56,893 nucleotides of DNA from positions 1 to 56,893 of the forward strand of contig CAMCUM010000015.1 of the NCBI GenBank assembly GCA_945878975.1. Direction: 5' to 3'. This document shows, piece by piece, positions 48,101 to 56,852 of this stretch. The notes below the pieces were generated by a model that was not told where the DNA came from, did no database searches, and saw only the letters and a list, made by a program, of their open reading frames with translations. The position numbers and the translations under genes are program-made. The stretch comes from Legionella genomosp. 1 (GTDB lineage Bacteria > Pseudomonadota > Gammaproteobacteria > Legionellales > Legionellaceae). Numbering within the stretch: the stretch's first letter is position 1; every line of letters starts with the position of its first letter.

Positions 48101-51100
48101 AAGATCGGATTATACCAATTGCTGTAGCCCATGTAGGGTTGACCAAATCAGAAGACGTTGCCGATAAGACGCCATGGGTCACAATAACGATGGTATACGC
48201 CTCATGACGCGGTTTTACTTTCGATATATGCTTAAAAAAATTAAATAAATCTAATGCCGCTTGATTAATATGCTCATATTCAAGCTGTGTTGTTGGGGCA
48301 TTAAAAGGGCTACTGTCAGCGATATAATAGACTGCCTCTGTATGATTGGCATGTTCAACATCAAAATTTTTATAATGAGTCATATGTTGGACATCATGCA
48401 TCAATTGTTCATCAGGGCAATACTCACCTAAATTTGAGCAAACCCATGCTATTTTTTTCACCCCATGCGAGCTTCTCAACGTTGCAGAAGCCCATGAAGG
48501 TATCAGCAGAGAATATTTACTTTGCGGCGGATCTACTGGCTCTTTATAGGTTGCTTTATAAAAACCCAGCATCAATACACTTAAATTTCCACAATCATCA
48601 TATAAATATAAATCAAAATACTGTTCCTTTTTGATCACAATAATTTTTTCAATTTTATTCGTGTTATAAGTTATAATTTCTTTAATATTGTATGGAACTT
48701 CCAATGGCATCGAATGAACATCAATAAAATATGTGGCTTGAAATGCGGCATCAATGGCATAAATATCTATCAGGCCATCAGTGCTATCACGTCGCTTCAT
48801 AAGAAAACATATAGCGCGTTGATTTTCTACTGAAACAGAGTCAATTAAAACATAGGCAGCTTGATAATCTAGCTTACGTTGTTTGAACCATGCGTAGATT
48901 TGATTCTGCGTATAACAATGGGTAGGCAACAACTGATGGTCATTGATCATGGGTATCGAATCACCCATCGTTTCTTTCAGATAAGCCATAGCATAAACTG
49001 TATGATGTTGATCACATAACTTAATCAACCATCGATGCGCACTCGTTTTATCTACAATAATAGATAAATTCATATCTTTTCTTTTCACCCATATCGTTAA
49101 AAACACAATATCTTCTAAAGTGAAATTTGGTTTATTCATTATCAATAAACTCTGTGAAAATAGAGCCATAATTAGTGCAGCTGGCACTACTAATTTTCCA
49201 TTGAGGTTATGTCCCGTTGCTAGAGAAAAAATAGAATCTTCATTTAATGAAATTACAATTAAGTGATCAGACGTATCAATATTCCTAAAGAGAGACCTCG
49301 CAAAGGATTGACCTAGGTCGTTAGTATTTGTCATTGCTGGGCGTGGCAAAATCGCAGAATCTAGATCAAACCAATGTTTTTCTTGTTCAAATGGATAGAG
49401 GGGCGTTGCTTTATAACAGGGCTGCAAGGTTGGATATACACTCTTCCAATCTATCTTTATGCCCCGCTTCCATAAATTTAAATATAAATCATCTATCCTA
49501 AAGGGATCACTTAACAATTCAATATAATCATACTCAGGAAACTGTGCTTTTTTTACCAAATGATCCTGCGTGGACGCGCTATAACTATAGGGCACAGGTG
49601 AATTAGTTTTACCCTCAACGCACGGAACCCATTGATAATCCTTATCTAAAAATACTCCTTGCTGAGCATAGACATAATCAAGAATATTCGCTATTTCTAA
49701 GTCTGAGTAATGATGAATAAGAACTGTGAACTCTAATGGATATTCATGTAATTGCTCATGATAAATATTCCATTTTTTATCTAATCTAAACAATGACAAT
49801 TCAATGATAATAAGCGCTGTAATTTTAACGCATTTTTCCGGAAAGACGGTCTCTAACCAAGAAAATAAATTGCTATGATCCTTTAGTTTTAATAAATTAA
49901 AATTCTCATCAATCATTGTTCTAAACGTGTTTTGAAAAGAATAAATTTGCTTTGCAAACAAAACTCTTTTCTCAAATATCGCCCAATCATATTGATTCGT
50001 TAATAGTCTATCTAGAAAACCAGCATCAATCACCGGCGCTGTTAGTATACGTTGTAGTTGACTACTCATGACATGAAATTGAACACGACCAAGATCTAGA
50101 TATATCTCGCAAGCGTCATTGACTGGGACTGGATTAATTAGCGCGCTTAATTGTGCGAAATCAAGGCAGCCACTCGCTTTTAATAATGCTAATTCGAATA
50201 GACCCGAGGCGCTCATCACAATATTTTTACTATTAAATCCGCACGTGATACGAGTGACTAATTCAGCACATTTAATATAATTATCCCAAATTGAATTATC
50301 CGTTATTATCTTACGTTCATTTTCACTGATTGAATGGCGGTACCAATTCGATTGATAAATGTCTTTTATATCTAAAGTATTTTTAAAGTGACTCGGATCA
50401 ATATAAATTATTAATTTTTTTTCGGTTTTTCTTGATACATGACGCGTACAATCTAATAAAAATAATTGAATATCATCTAGATTCGAAACAACTGCGCCCA
50501 CGCGATGGGTCATATCAGTACTGTTAAGAAGTGTTTGGGAACATAAGCGATCCCAACGTTGTCCTTCGGAAACATATTTTTGCCATTTCACCACTAATTT
50601 TTGCAGCGATTGCACTGTATGGCCAGATAAAATAAATGGCAAAAGTGTAGGTGATTTTATTGATTTTTCTTCGGAGAGCATGACTGTGTCATACTCCTTT
50701 AATATCACATGTGCATTAACCCCACCAAAACCAAAAGAACTAATGCCGGCATACCGCGGTTTTCCTGCTACGGTTTCCCATGGCAATAAGTCTTGAGTAA
50801 TAACAAATTGAGATTCTTCTACTCTTAATAGCGGGTTTAGTGTCGTAATATTGATTTGAGGTGGTATTTGTTTATAGCGTAACATTAATAATGTTTTAAT
50901 GAATCCAGCCATCCCTGAGGCCGCTTCCAAATGGCCTATGTTTGGTTTCACAGATCCAACCGTGCACTTCTGTCTAAAAATTTTTTTTAATGCAGTTAAT
51001 TCAACAGGATCGCCTAATGACGTACCTGAACCATGTGCTTCTATATAACTAATATCATCAGCTCTAATATGGGCTTTATTTAAGGCTTCCGAGATAAGAT

Positions 51101-51947
51101 TCACTTGCGCCTTAACATCTGGCACTGTAATTCCAGACACCCTACCATTGTGATTCACGTTTGAGCCACAACAAATGGCGGAGATATCATAACCATTTTC
51201 TTTGGCATGCTTTAATGAAGTGAGCAACACCATCCCCACGCCTTCTCCGGGAACGTAGCCATCCGCATCTTGTGAAAATGTACTAATTGAACCTTTTTTA
51301 CTTAACATGTGACATTTTTCAAATGCTTTATGTTTTATTCCATAACAAATCAGGTTGACCCCCCCGACTAAAGCATAATCGCAAGCGCCTTGGCGAATCG
51401 ATTCACAGGCCTTGTGAATCGCAACTAAAGAGGAAGAGCATGCGGTTTCAATCGTTAAGCTTTCACCCCTCAAATTTAAATAATACGACAGTCGATTTGC
51501 CAAAATACAACTTGAGTTTCCTAGATAAACAGCAGGATCTATCTGTGTGCTTTTTTTAACAATGCGCTCGTAATAGTCATTTGTCATTGCGCCTATATAA
51601 ACGGCCGTCCGCTTCGTCTGAAGTGTTGCGAGTGGCACACCTGAATCTTCAATGCAATGCCAGGCATTTTGTAGCAATAATCGTTGCTGTGGGTCCATTA
51701 CCTTGGCATCTTTGGGAGAAATATTAAAGAACTGACAATCAAATTTATCTTTGTTTTCAATGACTGCGACAAAAACACCCGTTTCAACATCTACCTCATC
51801 ACTGAAGTCAGATAAGCTTAGACTTGAATACTTATATTTAGCAATAGACTGGACACCCTGGCCAATGTTACCCCAAAACTGCAAACAATTTTCAGCATCA
51901 GGAAATTGACACGCAAAGCCGACCACCGCAACTTGTTCTTCAACCAT
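42192..51947 (-). CDS. Trans-AT PKS protein: KS-DH-KR-cMT-ACP-ER-KS-DH*
   Basis: Up to 3262 residues counting from a possible ATG at 51980; I prefer the ATG at 51947 because AAGG lies 7 bases before it. In 51980 numbering: KS1 (Cys181, IETACSSS), DH (His near 922, GHNLNGKLVVP; Asp near 1077), KR (GGMGGIG near 1367; YLAG), C-methyltransferase (LELGSGTG near 1787), ACP (LGIDSI near 2002), MDR-type ER (about 2060-2380, AAGGLGN), KS2 (Cys near 2560) and a C-terminal DH in which H-x3-G-x4-P reads HLIFDCNIIP. No AT domain or loading carrier is present, so malonyl units and starter come from elsewhere. Module 1 should yield a fully reduced alpha-methyl unit; module 2 lacks a KR. It is the first gene of the main leftward operon. 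Confidence 0.94.
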   Translation of the reverse strand: MVEEQVAVVGFACQFPDAENCLQFWGNIGQGVQSIAKYKYSSLSLSDFSDEVDVETGVFVAVIENKDKFDCQFFNISPKDAKVMDPQQRLLLQNAWHCIEDSGVPLATLQTKRTAVYIGAMTNDYYERIVKKSTQIDPAVYLGNSSCILANRLSYYLNLRGESLTIETACSSSLVAIHKACESIRQGACDYALVGGVNLICYGIKHKAFEKCHMLSKKGSISTFSQDADGYVPGEGVGMVLLTSLKHAKENGYDISAICCGSNVNHNGRVSGITVPDVKAQVNLISEALNKAHIRADDISYIEAHGSGTSLGDPVELTALKKIFRQKCTVGSVKPNIGHLEAASGMAGFIKTLLMLRYKQIPPQINITTLNPLLRVEESQFVITQDLLPWETVAGKPRYAGISSFGFGGVNAHVILKEYDTVMLSEEKSIKSPTLLPFILSGHTVQSLQKLVVKWQKYVSEGQRWDRLCSQTLLNSTDMTHRVGAVVSNLDDIQLFLLDCTRHVSRKTEKKLIIYIDPSHFKNTLDIKDIYQSNWYRHSISENERKIITDNSIWDNYIKCAELVTRITCGFNSKNIVMSASGLFELALLKASGCLDFAQLSALINPVPVNDACEIYLDLGRVQFHVMSSQLQRILTAPVIDAGFLDRLLTNQYDWAIFEKRVLFAKQIYSFQNTFRTMIDENFNLLKLKDHSNLFSWLETVFPEKCVKITALIIIELSLFRLDKKWNIYHEQLHEYPLEFTVLIHHYSDLEIANILDYVYAQQGVFLDKDYQWVPCVEGKTNSPVPYSYSASTQDHLVKKAQFPEYDYIELLSDPFRIDDLYLNLWKRGIKIDWKSVYPTLQPCYKATPLYPFEQEKHWFDLDSAILPRPAMTNTNDLGQSFARSLFRNIDTSDHLIVISLNEDSIFSLATGHNLNGKLVVPAALIMALFSQSLLIMNKPNFTLEDIVFLTIWVKRKDMNLSIIVDKTSAHRWLIKLCDQHHTVYAMAYLKETMGDSIPMINDHQLLPTHCYTQNQIYAWFKQRKLDYQAAYVLIDSVSVENQRAICFLMKRRDSTDGLIDIYAIDAAFQATYFIDVHSMPLEVPYNIKEIITYNTNKIEKIIVIKKEQYFDLYLYDDCGNLSVLMLGFYKATYKEPVDPPQSKYSLLIPSWASATLRSSHGVKKIAWVCSNLGEYCPDEQLMHDVQHMTHYKNFDVEHANHTEAVYYIADSSPFNAPTTQLEYEHINQAALDLFNFFKHISKVKPRHEAYTIVIVTHGVLSATSSDLVNPTWATAIGIIRSLQKEFMKWTICLVDTDRPLSPVDCKTLFHLNLEKSAVYALRNGVVHLQYWDEVRTNTSQNNDSIDFGKTILVVGGMGGIGQYLCHLLSEQLHTQMTIIVIGRTAFDVVKEEFARIFNTTRHHFYYYSCDITNEVAVKSVMNHIEMQHGLINTIFHSALALYDNLLLDMSESDFLMAMAVKTACVLIHKHLQQPSLAVFFTSFLAYQSNAGQCNYLAGCTFQDSFIYWLQQQQQCRAIAIHWGYWGTIGAVATPLHQQRFYKLGYDSILPDEGLPLALKMLNTASQCMIIKHRKPIRDLLTNVAMGHKHSEIDNSHQTLDIVSMDYSQLIQNRDDIEHELIRHLHLKFQQQGIFVDDRTWCVQDIIQRLDILPKYHRYLDNLLENMLMKQILMSVQNSYVLNQKFKHSLDSRITSSVDYLEYLELYQAAIAHCFDIIQGKTVATDVFFPAGKMQLLEGFYSKYPVSQYYNEMLAQELKRYFSTNNLSEIRVLELGSGTGSSSEYIVKVLETLKISVTFFYTDLSKKFLDVGRQRFAHHPFIHFEILDINHPDKSPVDGRKFDVIIATNVLHATADIECTLANIKRFLHPEGYLFLNELTQRCLYTDVIFGLFDGWWLAKDPHHRIQNSPLLSPESWRNAFHKCSFKFVNCMHTSGTNVQIDKLGSSVIIARNMNTNLNNHTEQFLYQCVGDLLEISPVHLQPTQPFSELGIDSIVGIELIQRINQRFNLQLPTIILFEYPTIAKLAQYIQSKSAGISAPLPINNGEDDTLAWQLVSAVDAANIALTPVQIAEPGLNELQIQVLASGINFADMLCMKGIYPTIPCYPFTPGLEVAGIVVKVGANIRSFKLGDEVVALTGLAMGGHAGLVNVNEQLVVSKLHSLSYEQAAVLPIVYITAAHIFSLINPVAGQTILIQSAAGGLGNMLIQFSKQHGLHIYALTGSDEKVQYLQRQEVTLALNYNTSHVVEELALATANKGLDIVINTMGHAELQRSIDLVAPYGKYVETAMSGLVLNKQLDFSAFIHNQTLFSVDVRRLTLDNPDLIQRYLQQMNRDVQLGHITHGLHKTFPLSNIRAAMSYLSSKESINKIAMTQTAQIDTENHQVNSHIDDVSLSQESDIAIIGMAGIFPDAEDIDMFFENICNGICSIRKNETTTEQYPWAAMLNANLSFDAQFFGISSREAQCMDPQQQLYLTVAYQALEQAGYAHLHEGLNCGVYAGFAYSDYREDAFSRSYEADPHLFWGSSEAVLSSRIAYFLNLKGPAITINTACSSSLVAIHLACQALWVGDVKIALAGGVFLKSERFSALANRAKMLSPTGGVFTFDHRADGFVPGEAVGVVCLKKLQEAIADKDLIFGVIKRSEINQDGKTNGITAPSVTAQADLIQQCFLHSNIDVNTIDYIEAHGTGTKLGDPIEYEALASQFPIRSAGEPPCYLGSVKANVGHTASAAGIVGMIKLIQMFRHYKVPPQINYVTPNQHIDLSRTSFTINRELLDWKLSKPGEKRRAAISSFGFSGTNAHAILESYHRVKGVQSTLEKQDYILCFSAHSKACLQRRYMSLLKWIKNKDVDLPSLQYSLNCRKTHFDYRMAFIVQNLTELVQQLEVEIMALTHERGSTTVPVNDQSPLQKIKVAYIQGQSCDWSWCEQADTSMLELPPYPLVNVARIEKNIMVPQYSPIWGMTKLNHDTGNLTFKLDKYNALLASNHLIFDCNIIPTDFYLEAMYSFACEQFNINAILLKNVMFNKPVKHMMGREISLDCVITADSCLLTMHLMNESQNPGSLILSSNLSATTANLMPISEDIFGCFNQLLQNNAKYDDNLEIKRTEIYADKAVSLGDFYRGIAGYVDFRGGVVSQFNLSESASELRHQFYTSPALIDNIIYLAHMLIKKRTETCDLDIAYVPTVIDSIHISQPLLDSTYGIWLYCESINLQKSIWGAVIFDTTGKIAVEFVNIQFSAIHKLSLTSKVDHNE

Positions 51948-52361
51948 ATAAAAAGCCTTATTCTTCCTGCAGAAACTCATGCTAATTAGACTTTGCTCGA
52001 TGACAACCTAGAACAGAAATAACAAACAAAGCCTTAGTGGTGCTTCCGCGCGAGATGTAGTATACGCCAAGGATGCGGCTAAAAACATCTTAATTAACAG
52101 ACTAACCTGAAAATCCTATCCGATTTAAAACGATCATTCTTGACTCCCTATGCAAGATAAATATATCCTTAGCCTCACCTTCGGTCGATTATTTTTTCAA
52201 ATCACCCATCTCATCAAATTTGTGATTAAACTATGAACATATGCTTTTTTTTGAATATGTTCTCAATTCCTCCTTGAGGAAACTCAATAAAAAAATAACA
52301 GCTTGTCAGCGAACAACCGATGGAATGAACGCAGAACTGTCACTTAAAAAAGAGTCAAATA
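51948..52361. promoter_or_regulatory. Divergent promoter region between the PKS operon and the membrane-protein gene
   Basis: About 380-410 non-coding bases. Leftward, a good -10 box TATACT is at 52059-52064, about 110 bases ahead of the PKS start, but no clear -35 is visible. Rightward, TTGACT (52140-52145) and TATATC (52162-52167) lie 16 bases apart, about 195 bases before the gene at 52362. A palindrome lies between this box and the gene. Confidence 0.35.
52235..52262. repeat. Palindrome in the divergent promoter region
   Basis: GAACATAT (52235-52242) and ATATGTTC (52255-52262) are perfect inverted copies separated by 12 bases that are mostly T. It could be a regulator-binding site or a transcript hairpin. 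A second small stem, TTCCTC-CTT-GAGGAA, follows a few bases later. Confidence 0.35.
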
Positions 52362-53366
52362 ATGCCCAAACAAGATCAGAGCCAACGCATACCCGCTTTA
52401 CTAGATGACTATCAAAAAATAATCCACAACAGCAATATGCAAGATCCCTTAAGTAAGGAGCAACTAAAGTTACAGATTATTGATCAGATATTACGACAAC
52501 TAAAAATGATTATAGATGATAGTCCAAGCACGCATGAGCCTGATATAATTCAAACCCAACCTATCCCCCAAGAAACTTGTAAGAAAATACTCTACTATTT
52601 GTTAGTGGTACTGGGTACTCTCCAAGTCGCAGCCAGAAATTATTTGTTTGGCACGGCGCTCATTGGCTTGCTCCCAGGGCTTTCACCGATCACAACTATA
52701 ATATTGTCTTGTTTGTATGTAGTTCTTAACAATATTTTCTTTTATGCCTTTGAGGTTTCTTTATTAAGAAATGCATTAGGCATCAGCAACACCCATACCC
52801 ATCTCGAGCACCTAATCAATACACATTTAGAACAAATTAAAAAAATTAAAACCATTAATCTATTGCTTCTAAATATTGCAACAATAAATCATAAATTATA
52901 CAAAGATTATGAACCCATCATCACAGTATTAAATCACGACATACAGACAAAATATAATGATCTCCAAACGCATAACCAATCACTTTTAAAAAAAATATTA
53001 ACCATAGCTATGGTTGGGTTGGGCACTTTATCTACCGCAGCAATCAGCTATTTTATACTAAATACCATGCTAACCCTGTGGGCGACCACATTAATTGGCA
53101 CCCCATTAGGAATCCTTATCATCCTATTAGGGGTTGCTGCTGATATTGGGTTTTATTACGTAATGGGCGCATCCGGTGTGATGCGATTAATCAATTCAGA
53201 TTATGAAAACTATCAAACTTTAAAACAAGAATTAGAACTATTTGACAAAGACTATAATTGTTCTTTTTTCGCACAAAAACGCAGGCGTGCTTATGATAAT
53301 AAACCGGAACTTAATGATGCTGCAACACAAACAGAATTTGGCTTATTAACACTTACAGCAACTTAA
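52362..53366 (+). CDS. Polytopic membrane protein of unknown family, paralogue of the protein at 955
   Basis: A 334-residue protein with a soluble, helical N-terminus of about 75 residues, then membrane hairpins at about 80-135 (ILYYLLVVLGTLQVAARNYLFGTALIGLLPGL) and about 215-275, ending FYYVMGASGVMRLINSDYEN. A charged tail follows. It aligns along its length with the protein at 955-2040, sharing YLF-T-L-----PGL, the FYAF motif before a conserved ALG, and GVMRL-N. The gene faces away from the PKS operon. No catalytic motif or signal peptide is visible. Its role is unknown; I see no reason to tie it to biosynthesis other than position. Confidence 0.75.
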   Translation: MPKQDQSQRIPALLDDYQKIIHNSNMQDPLSKEQLKLQIIDQILRQLKMIIDDSPSTHEPDIIQTQPIPQETCKKILYYLLVVLGTLQVAARNYLFGTALIGLLPGLSPITTIILSCLYVVLNNIFFYAFEVSLLRNALGISNTHTHLEHLINTHLEQIKKIKTINLLLLNIATINHKLYKDYEPIITVLNHDIQTKYNDLQTHNQSLLKKILTIAMVGLGTLSTAAISYFILNTMLTLWATTLIGTPLGILIILLGVAADIGFYYVMGASGVMRLINSDYENYQTLKQELELFDKDYNCSFFAQKRRRAYDNKPELNDAATQTEFGLLTLTAT

Positions 53367-53390
53367 AACAATAAAGTGAAACCCTATCCG

Positions 53391-53416
53391 AGCAGAAATC
53401 TCTATGCTGCTTTTTA
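53391..53416 (+). terminator. Weak candidate terminator
   Basis: AGCAG and CTGCT form a 5-base stem around an 11-base loop, followed by TTTT, starting about 25 bases after the membrane-protein stop. The stem is short, so this is tentative. Confidence 0.25.
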
Positions 53417-53548
53417 GACTGGGCGAAATTCACTTTCAATGTTAATCCCAAAGGGGATAGAATGAACATGATGCTCAGGCGCAAAAAAGCCCAAAGAGCT
53501 CGGCGAAACACTGCGCATGGCTGTGCCCTCACTTGTGGTAAAGGACAT
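53414..53548 (-). CDS. Possible 44-residue small protein
   Basis: An ATG at 53546-53548 opens a 44-codon frame (MSFTTSEGTAMRSVSPSSLG..., ending ESEFRPV). The upstream bases GGGGTCAGACCAC look like an insertion-sequence end rather than a ribosome-binding site. I do not recognise the peptide; it may be the remnant of a larger gene or mobile element. Confidence 0.2.
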   Translation of the reverse strand: MSFTTSEGTAMRSVSPSSLGFFAPEHHVHSIPFGINIESEFRPV

Positions 53549-53587
53549 CGTGGTCTGACCCCTTTGATTTCATTGATTTGGTAATTA

Positions 53588-54376
53588 CTACATCACCTGC
53601 TGTGGTGCTGGCCAGGCTTCTACCACTATGATGTCTTCTTCTGGATTATGTGCATCTAGATGTGCTTCAGCAGGAATAGGTGCTTGCCCTTGGAGGTTTA
53701 TTCTCTCAAGGATGTCTCTTACCATCTGTACTTTATTTTGATCGATGGGTGCCAAAACATTTAATAATACTAAAGTAGATAAAAGAGCAAGGCCATATGC
53801 AGCTATCAAGATCACCCCGCCAATTGCAAAGATAGTTGCTTGAATAGTAGCGATATAAGATATTGCTACTCCTATTGTTGCACTCGTAATCAACAGCCAC
53901 AAAACAAGTTTAAAAGACGAGATAGGATGCGTATTGGAGATGCGACGTAGCCAGAATTCAGCTATTTGGCGGTCATGAAACAAGGTGGGTGAGTAAAAAT
54001 CCTCCTCCAAATTGCGACCATAAAAATCTTGTAAAGTACGTTGGTTGAGCTTACCATCCAGATGAAAAAACTCTAATAGGCAGTATTGAACTAAGTCATG
54101 CGCTGTTGAGGATGGATGGAAACTGTCAAGCTTACCAAATAAACAGTATTGCACAATGATTTGAAATGTGGCATCTTGATGTGGAATGCTCCTGTTACCA
54201 TCAGGATAAAAATACCTTAATAGGGCAGATTGGAACCAATACCTTTCTTCCTCTTCCGAAGAAAGGTCGAATCGTTGTTTTAACGCACCAAAATCTGTAA
54301 AGCTATTACAGTTATAGAGTTCTGAACCTGACAAAGTATGAATGGATACCCATGCGGCATCATCGGTATGCGCCAA
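53588..54376 (-). CDS. Membrane protein of unknown function
   Basis: A 262-residue protein I do not recognise. Residues 1-150 are soluble and contain two similar segments, LLRYFYPDGNRSIPHQDATFQ and LLEFFHLDGKLNQRTLQDFY, which suggests a short internal repeat with the core L-(R/E)-(Y/F)-F-x-x-D-G. Two hydrophobic segments follow at about 157-180 and 185-212, then an acidic, proline-rich C-terminal tail of about 50 residues. There is no signal peptide and no enzyme motif. It lies just outside the end of the Tn3-family remnant, which is on the same strand. A host-directed or envelope role is possible but unsupported. Confidence 0.6.
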   Translation of the reverse strand: MAHTDDAAWVSIHTLSGSELYNCNSFTDFGALKQRFDLSSEEEERYWFQSALLRYFYPDGNRSIPHQDATFQIIVQYCLFGKLDSFHPSSTAHDLVQYCLLEFFHLDGKLNQRTLQDFYGRNLEEDFYSPTLFHDRQIAEFWLRRISNTHPISSFKLVLWLLITSATIGVAISYIATIQATIFAIGGVILIAAYGLALLSTLVLLNVLAPIDQNKVQMVRDILERINLQGQAPIPAEAHLDAHNPEEDIIVVEAWPAPQQVM

Positions 54377-54443
54377 TACAAAGCGCCCCTCCTCTTGAAT
54401 TCCGAGAGAGTTTGTATGAGTAAAACTAATCTGGATCGTTTTA

Positions 54444-54481
54444 GGGGTTCTAGGCCGAAACCGTCGAAATTTCCGGATGGT
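54444..54481. repeat. Candidate terminal repeat of the Tn3-family element
   Basis: The sequence beginning GGGGTTCTAGGCCGAAACCG overlaps the last codons and stop of the transposase gene. Tn3-family ends are about 38 bases, begin with GGGG and lie just after tnpA, so the position fits. The partner repeat is not in the window, so this is unverified. Confidence 0.35.
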
Positions 54482-56852
54482 TTTTAGTCATACTTTGTTT
54501 TTTTGAATCACCCAATGAAACCTGGTTTATTATTGAATCAAGGTCAATGATTTTATCACCCGAAAAAATTAAATGTCCTTGAAAATGTATGTGTTGCCAG
54601 GCAACCGGAGAAATTTTTTTCAATCTGGTTAATGCTTTTTGATTTCCCTTGGCCTCATACTTCAATTTAAGCTTGGATAATATTGCTGAGTTGTAATGGA
54701 TAATGGCATTGGCTATAAGTCTTGCACATTGATTGCTGATCTCAATTTCACGATCCCCTCGGCCTGATAGCTGTTTTTTCCCATATGCAGTTGCAATAGC
54801 GGATCTTAATTGGTGATATGATTCGATGCGATTCTGAGAACGGTGGACATCTCGTTGTAGTTTTTTGTCTTGTAAATATTTTAAGGTATAAATACTTCGC
54901 ACCAATTTGTCATATTCGAATATGGCCTTTCTGGTACGGTTTGATGTGCTGTAAGTGCACAACTTTTTAATCAGAATGCTTTGTGAAATTTCTTTAAGAC
55001 CCAGTGCCCTAATGATGGAAACAATATTAGGCCATTCATCTTCAATAAGTTGACGATCAATTTTGCCAACAGGTTTGATTAGCCAGTCACTCTCACTGTA
55101 TTGATCTAGATCTTTGCCACAATAAAGATGTTTTCGTTGTGTTTGTATGTTAGTAAATCGTGGACACAATCTACCGCCAAACCAATCCATCAGCGCAAAA
55201 TTGGCTTTGTTAATAACATGCATGTCACCTGTAATAGCATCAGGCATAATGCTGCTTGTGTTATTGTACCAAATATCAAAAGCAAAATAACTTTCATGCT
55301 CATGCGCCCCAATCAACTCAGTTTGCAGAGGGATGTGATTGATTAGCATTGTATATGCAACAACACCTTTACCTTTTTTAAAATATTTTTTAGATCGCCT
55401 TGCCTTGAGTGTTGGTCTCGCCACTTCAAATTTCTGCCCATCTACACCGCCATACATTATAGCCATATCCAAAGAGTAATCAGGAAAGATGGGCATTTTG
55501 GCAATATCATCTCCAATGAGATCATTTGCACTCTTCAATGTTTGTAATCTCACTCTGGTCTGATAGATGTTAAGAAGATTATCATAAGGAATGTCTGATA
55601 TTTCTGCCATGTTGAGATTGCCATTATTGAATGCTTGCGCAATAATAACGGCATTCAAGCAATTTTCGTCCACAAGTAATTTAGTATACCGTGGTTGTAT
55701 GTGAGTAAACGCCGAGGAATATCGACACTGTTCATTAACAAATCGAATTACATCCGTAATATCGCACAGTGGCAATTGGTTATAAAAATGCTCCTGAGCT
55801 GCTTCATCCGCATCTGCTTTAGATTTTTTTAGATGCAGAGTCTGAGTTTTTTCATCATAGAATAAATGTTTGAGCTTGCCTTGAGTCAAGGCGGTATTGA
55901 ATTTTAACCATTCTGTGTTTAACTCTGCAAAACGTTCGTCTAGTAATTGTTTGATGGGCGTTCTTAATGCAGGAATATCTAGTGGCTGAGTTAATGCTCC
56001 CTTTTCATTTGCAGAACTTATTTCCTGCTGCAAAGACCGATGGTGGACGCTGTCTGCTAAATAGAGATCGCCTGCTTTGAGCCGTTTCTTCATTTGGCGA
56101 TAGATCCAGAATTCATAACGGTCACCATGAAATTTTTGCTCACCCTTTTCATTTGTATCAAACAAATAGGGTTGCAATCGTTTAGGTCTGGTTTTTTCGG
56201 GACTTTCAGAGACAGGAAACTTATTGATTTTTTTTCCTGCATCAAATATTGTTTTAAGCCAAATGATTGCGGCAAGCCACGGGCTATCGGGTGCCGAACT
56301 TGAAAAATCAATGGCCATCATTAATGGTTGCAATTGCAGTTTGTACCGATGAAAATGTTTATCAACCATTTTCCATTGAAAATCGATTAATTTAAGTTCT
56401 TTTTCACCATCAGTTGACACTTTATTGCGCAAGTCATCTTCAGATATGATGCTAAATGCTTCTTTACGTACTTCGCCAAAACTAACTTCATTGGATAGTT
56501 CCGGTGCTACATATAATCGTGCCAATTTTCTCATGACAGATAACTCAGATTGTTTGCTTAAAGCATACGCAGAATACGCCTCTTGCGCTTTTTCTTTAAG
56601 CTCATTTTCAAATTGCCTAAGATGAATGAAAAAAGCATCGATCAAATTATCATTGAGATGAAGGTAGCGTTGTTGGATATAACATAGCAGGTACAAATAA
56701 GTTTGTTCAGATTTTAAATCCTTTCGCAAATCATAGATATCGTAATAATGGGTGTTATTACAGGAATGGGGGTATGCCGTAGCAAGCTGCGGAAGAGATG
56801 GTGGTAGACCCACCGAGATCGGGCGCCAGAGGCTGATCTCAAACCACCTCAT
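54450..56852 (-). pseudogene. Tn3-family transposase, N-terminally truncated
   Basis: From about YDIYDLRKDLKSEQTYLYLLCY onward the frame matches Tn3-type TnpA to its end. Catalytic acidic residues are visible in GGVDGQKFE (Asp), AITGDMHV (Asp) and QNRIESYHQLR (Glu), followed by the usual ISNQCARLIANAIIHYNSAIL and SPVAWQHIHFQG. Family members are about 950-1000 residues; here only about 760 remain. The first 30-35 residues of the frame (MRWFEISLWRPISVG...) are unrelated and come from different DNA beginning near 56760, so the N-terminal DNA-binding domains are lost. No resolvase or res site is seen in the window. It is probably inactive alone. Confidence 0.88.

Noticed and set aside
52263-52285. 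Intrinsic terminator at the TTCCTC-CTT-GAGGAA stem
   Set aside because: The stem is short and is not followed by a T run on either strand in the required order.
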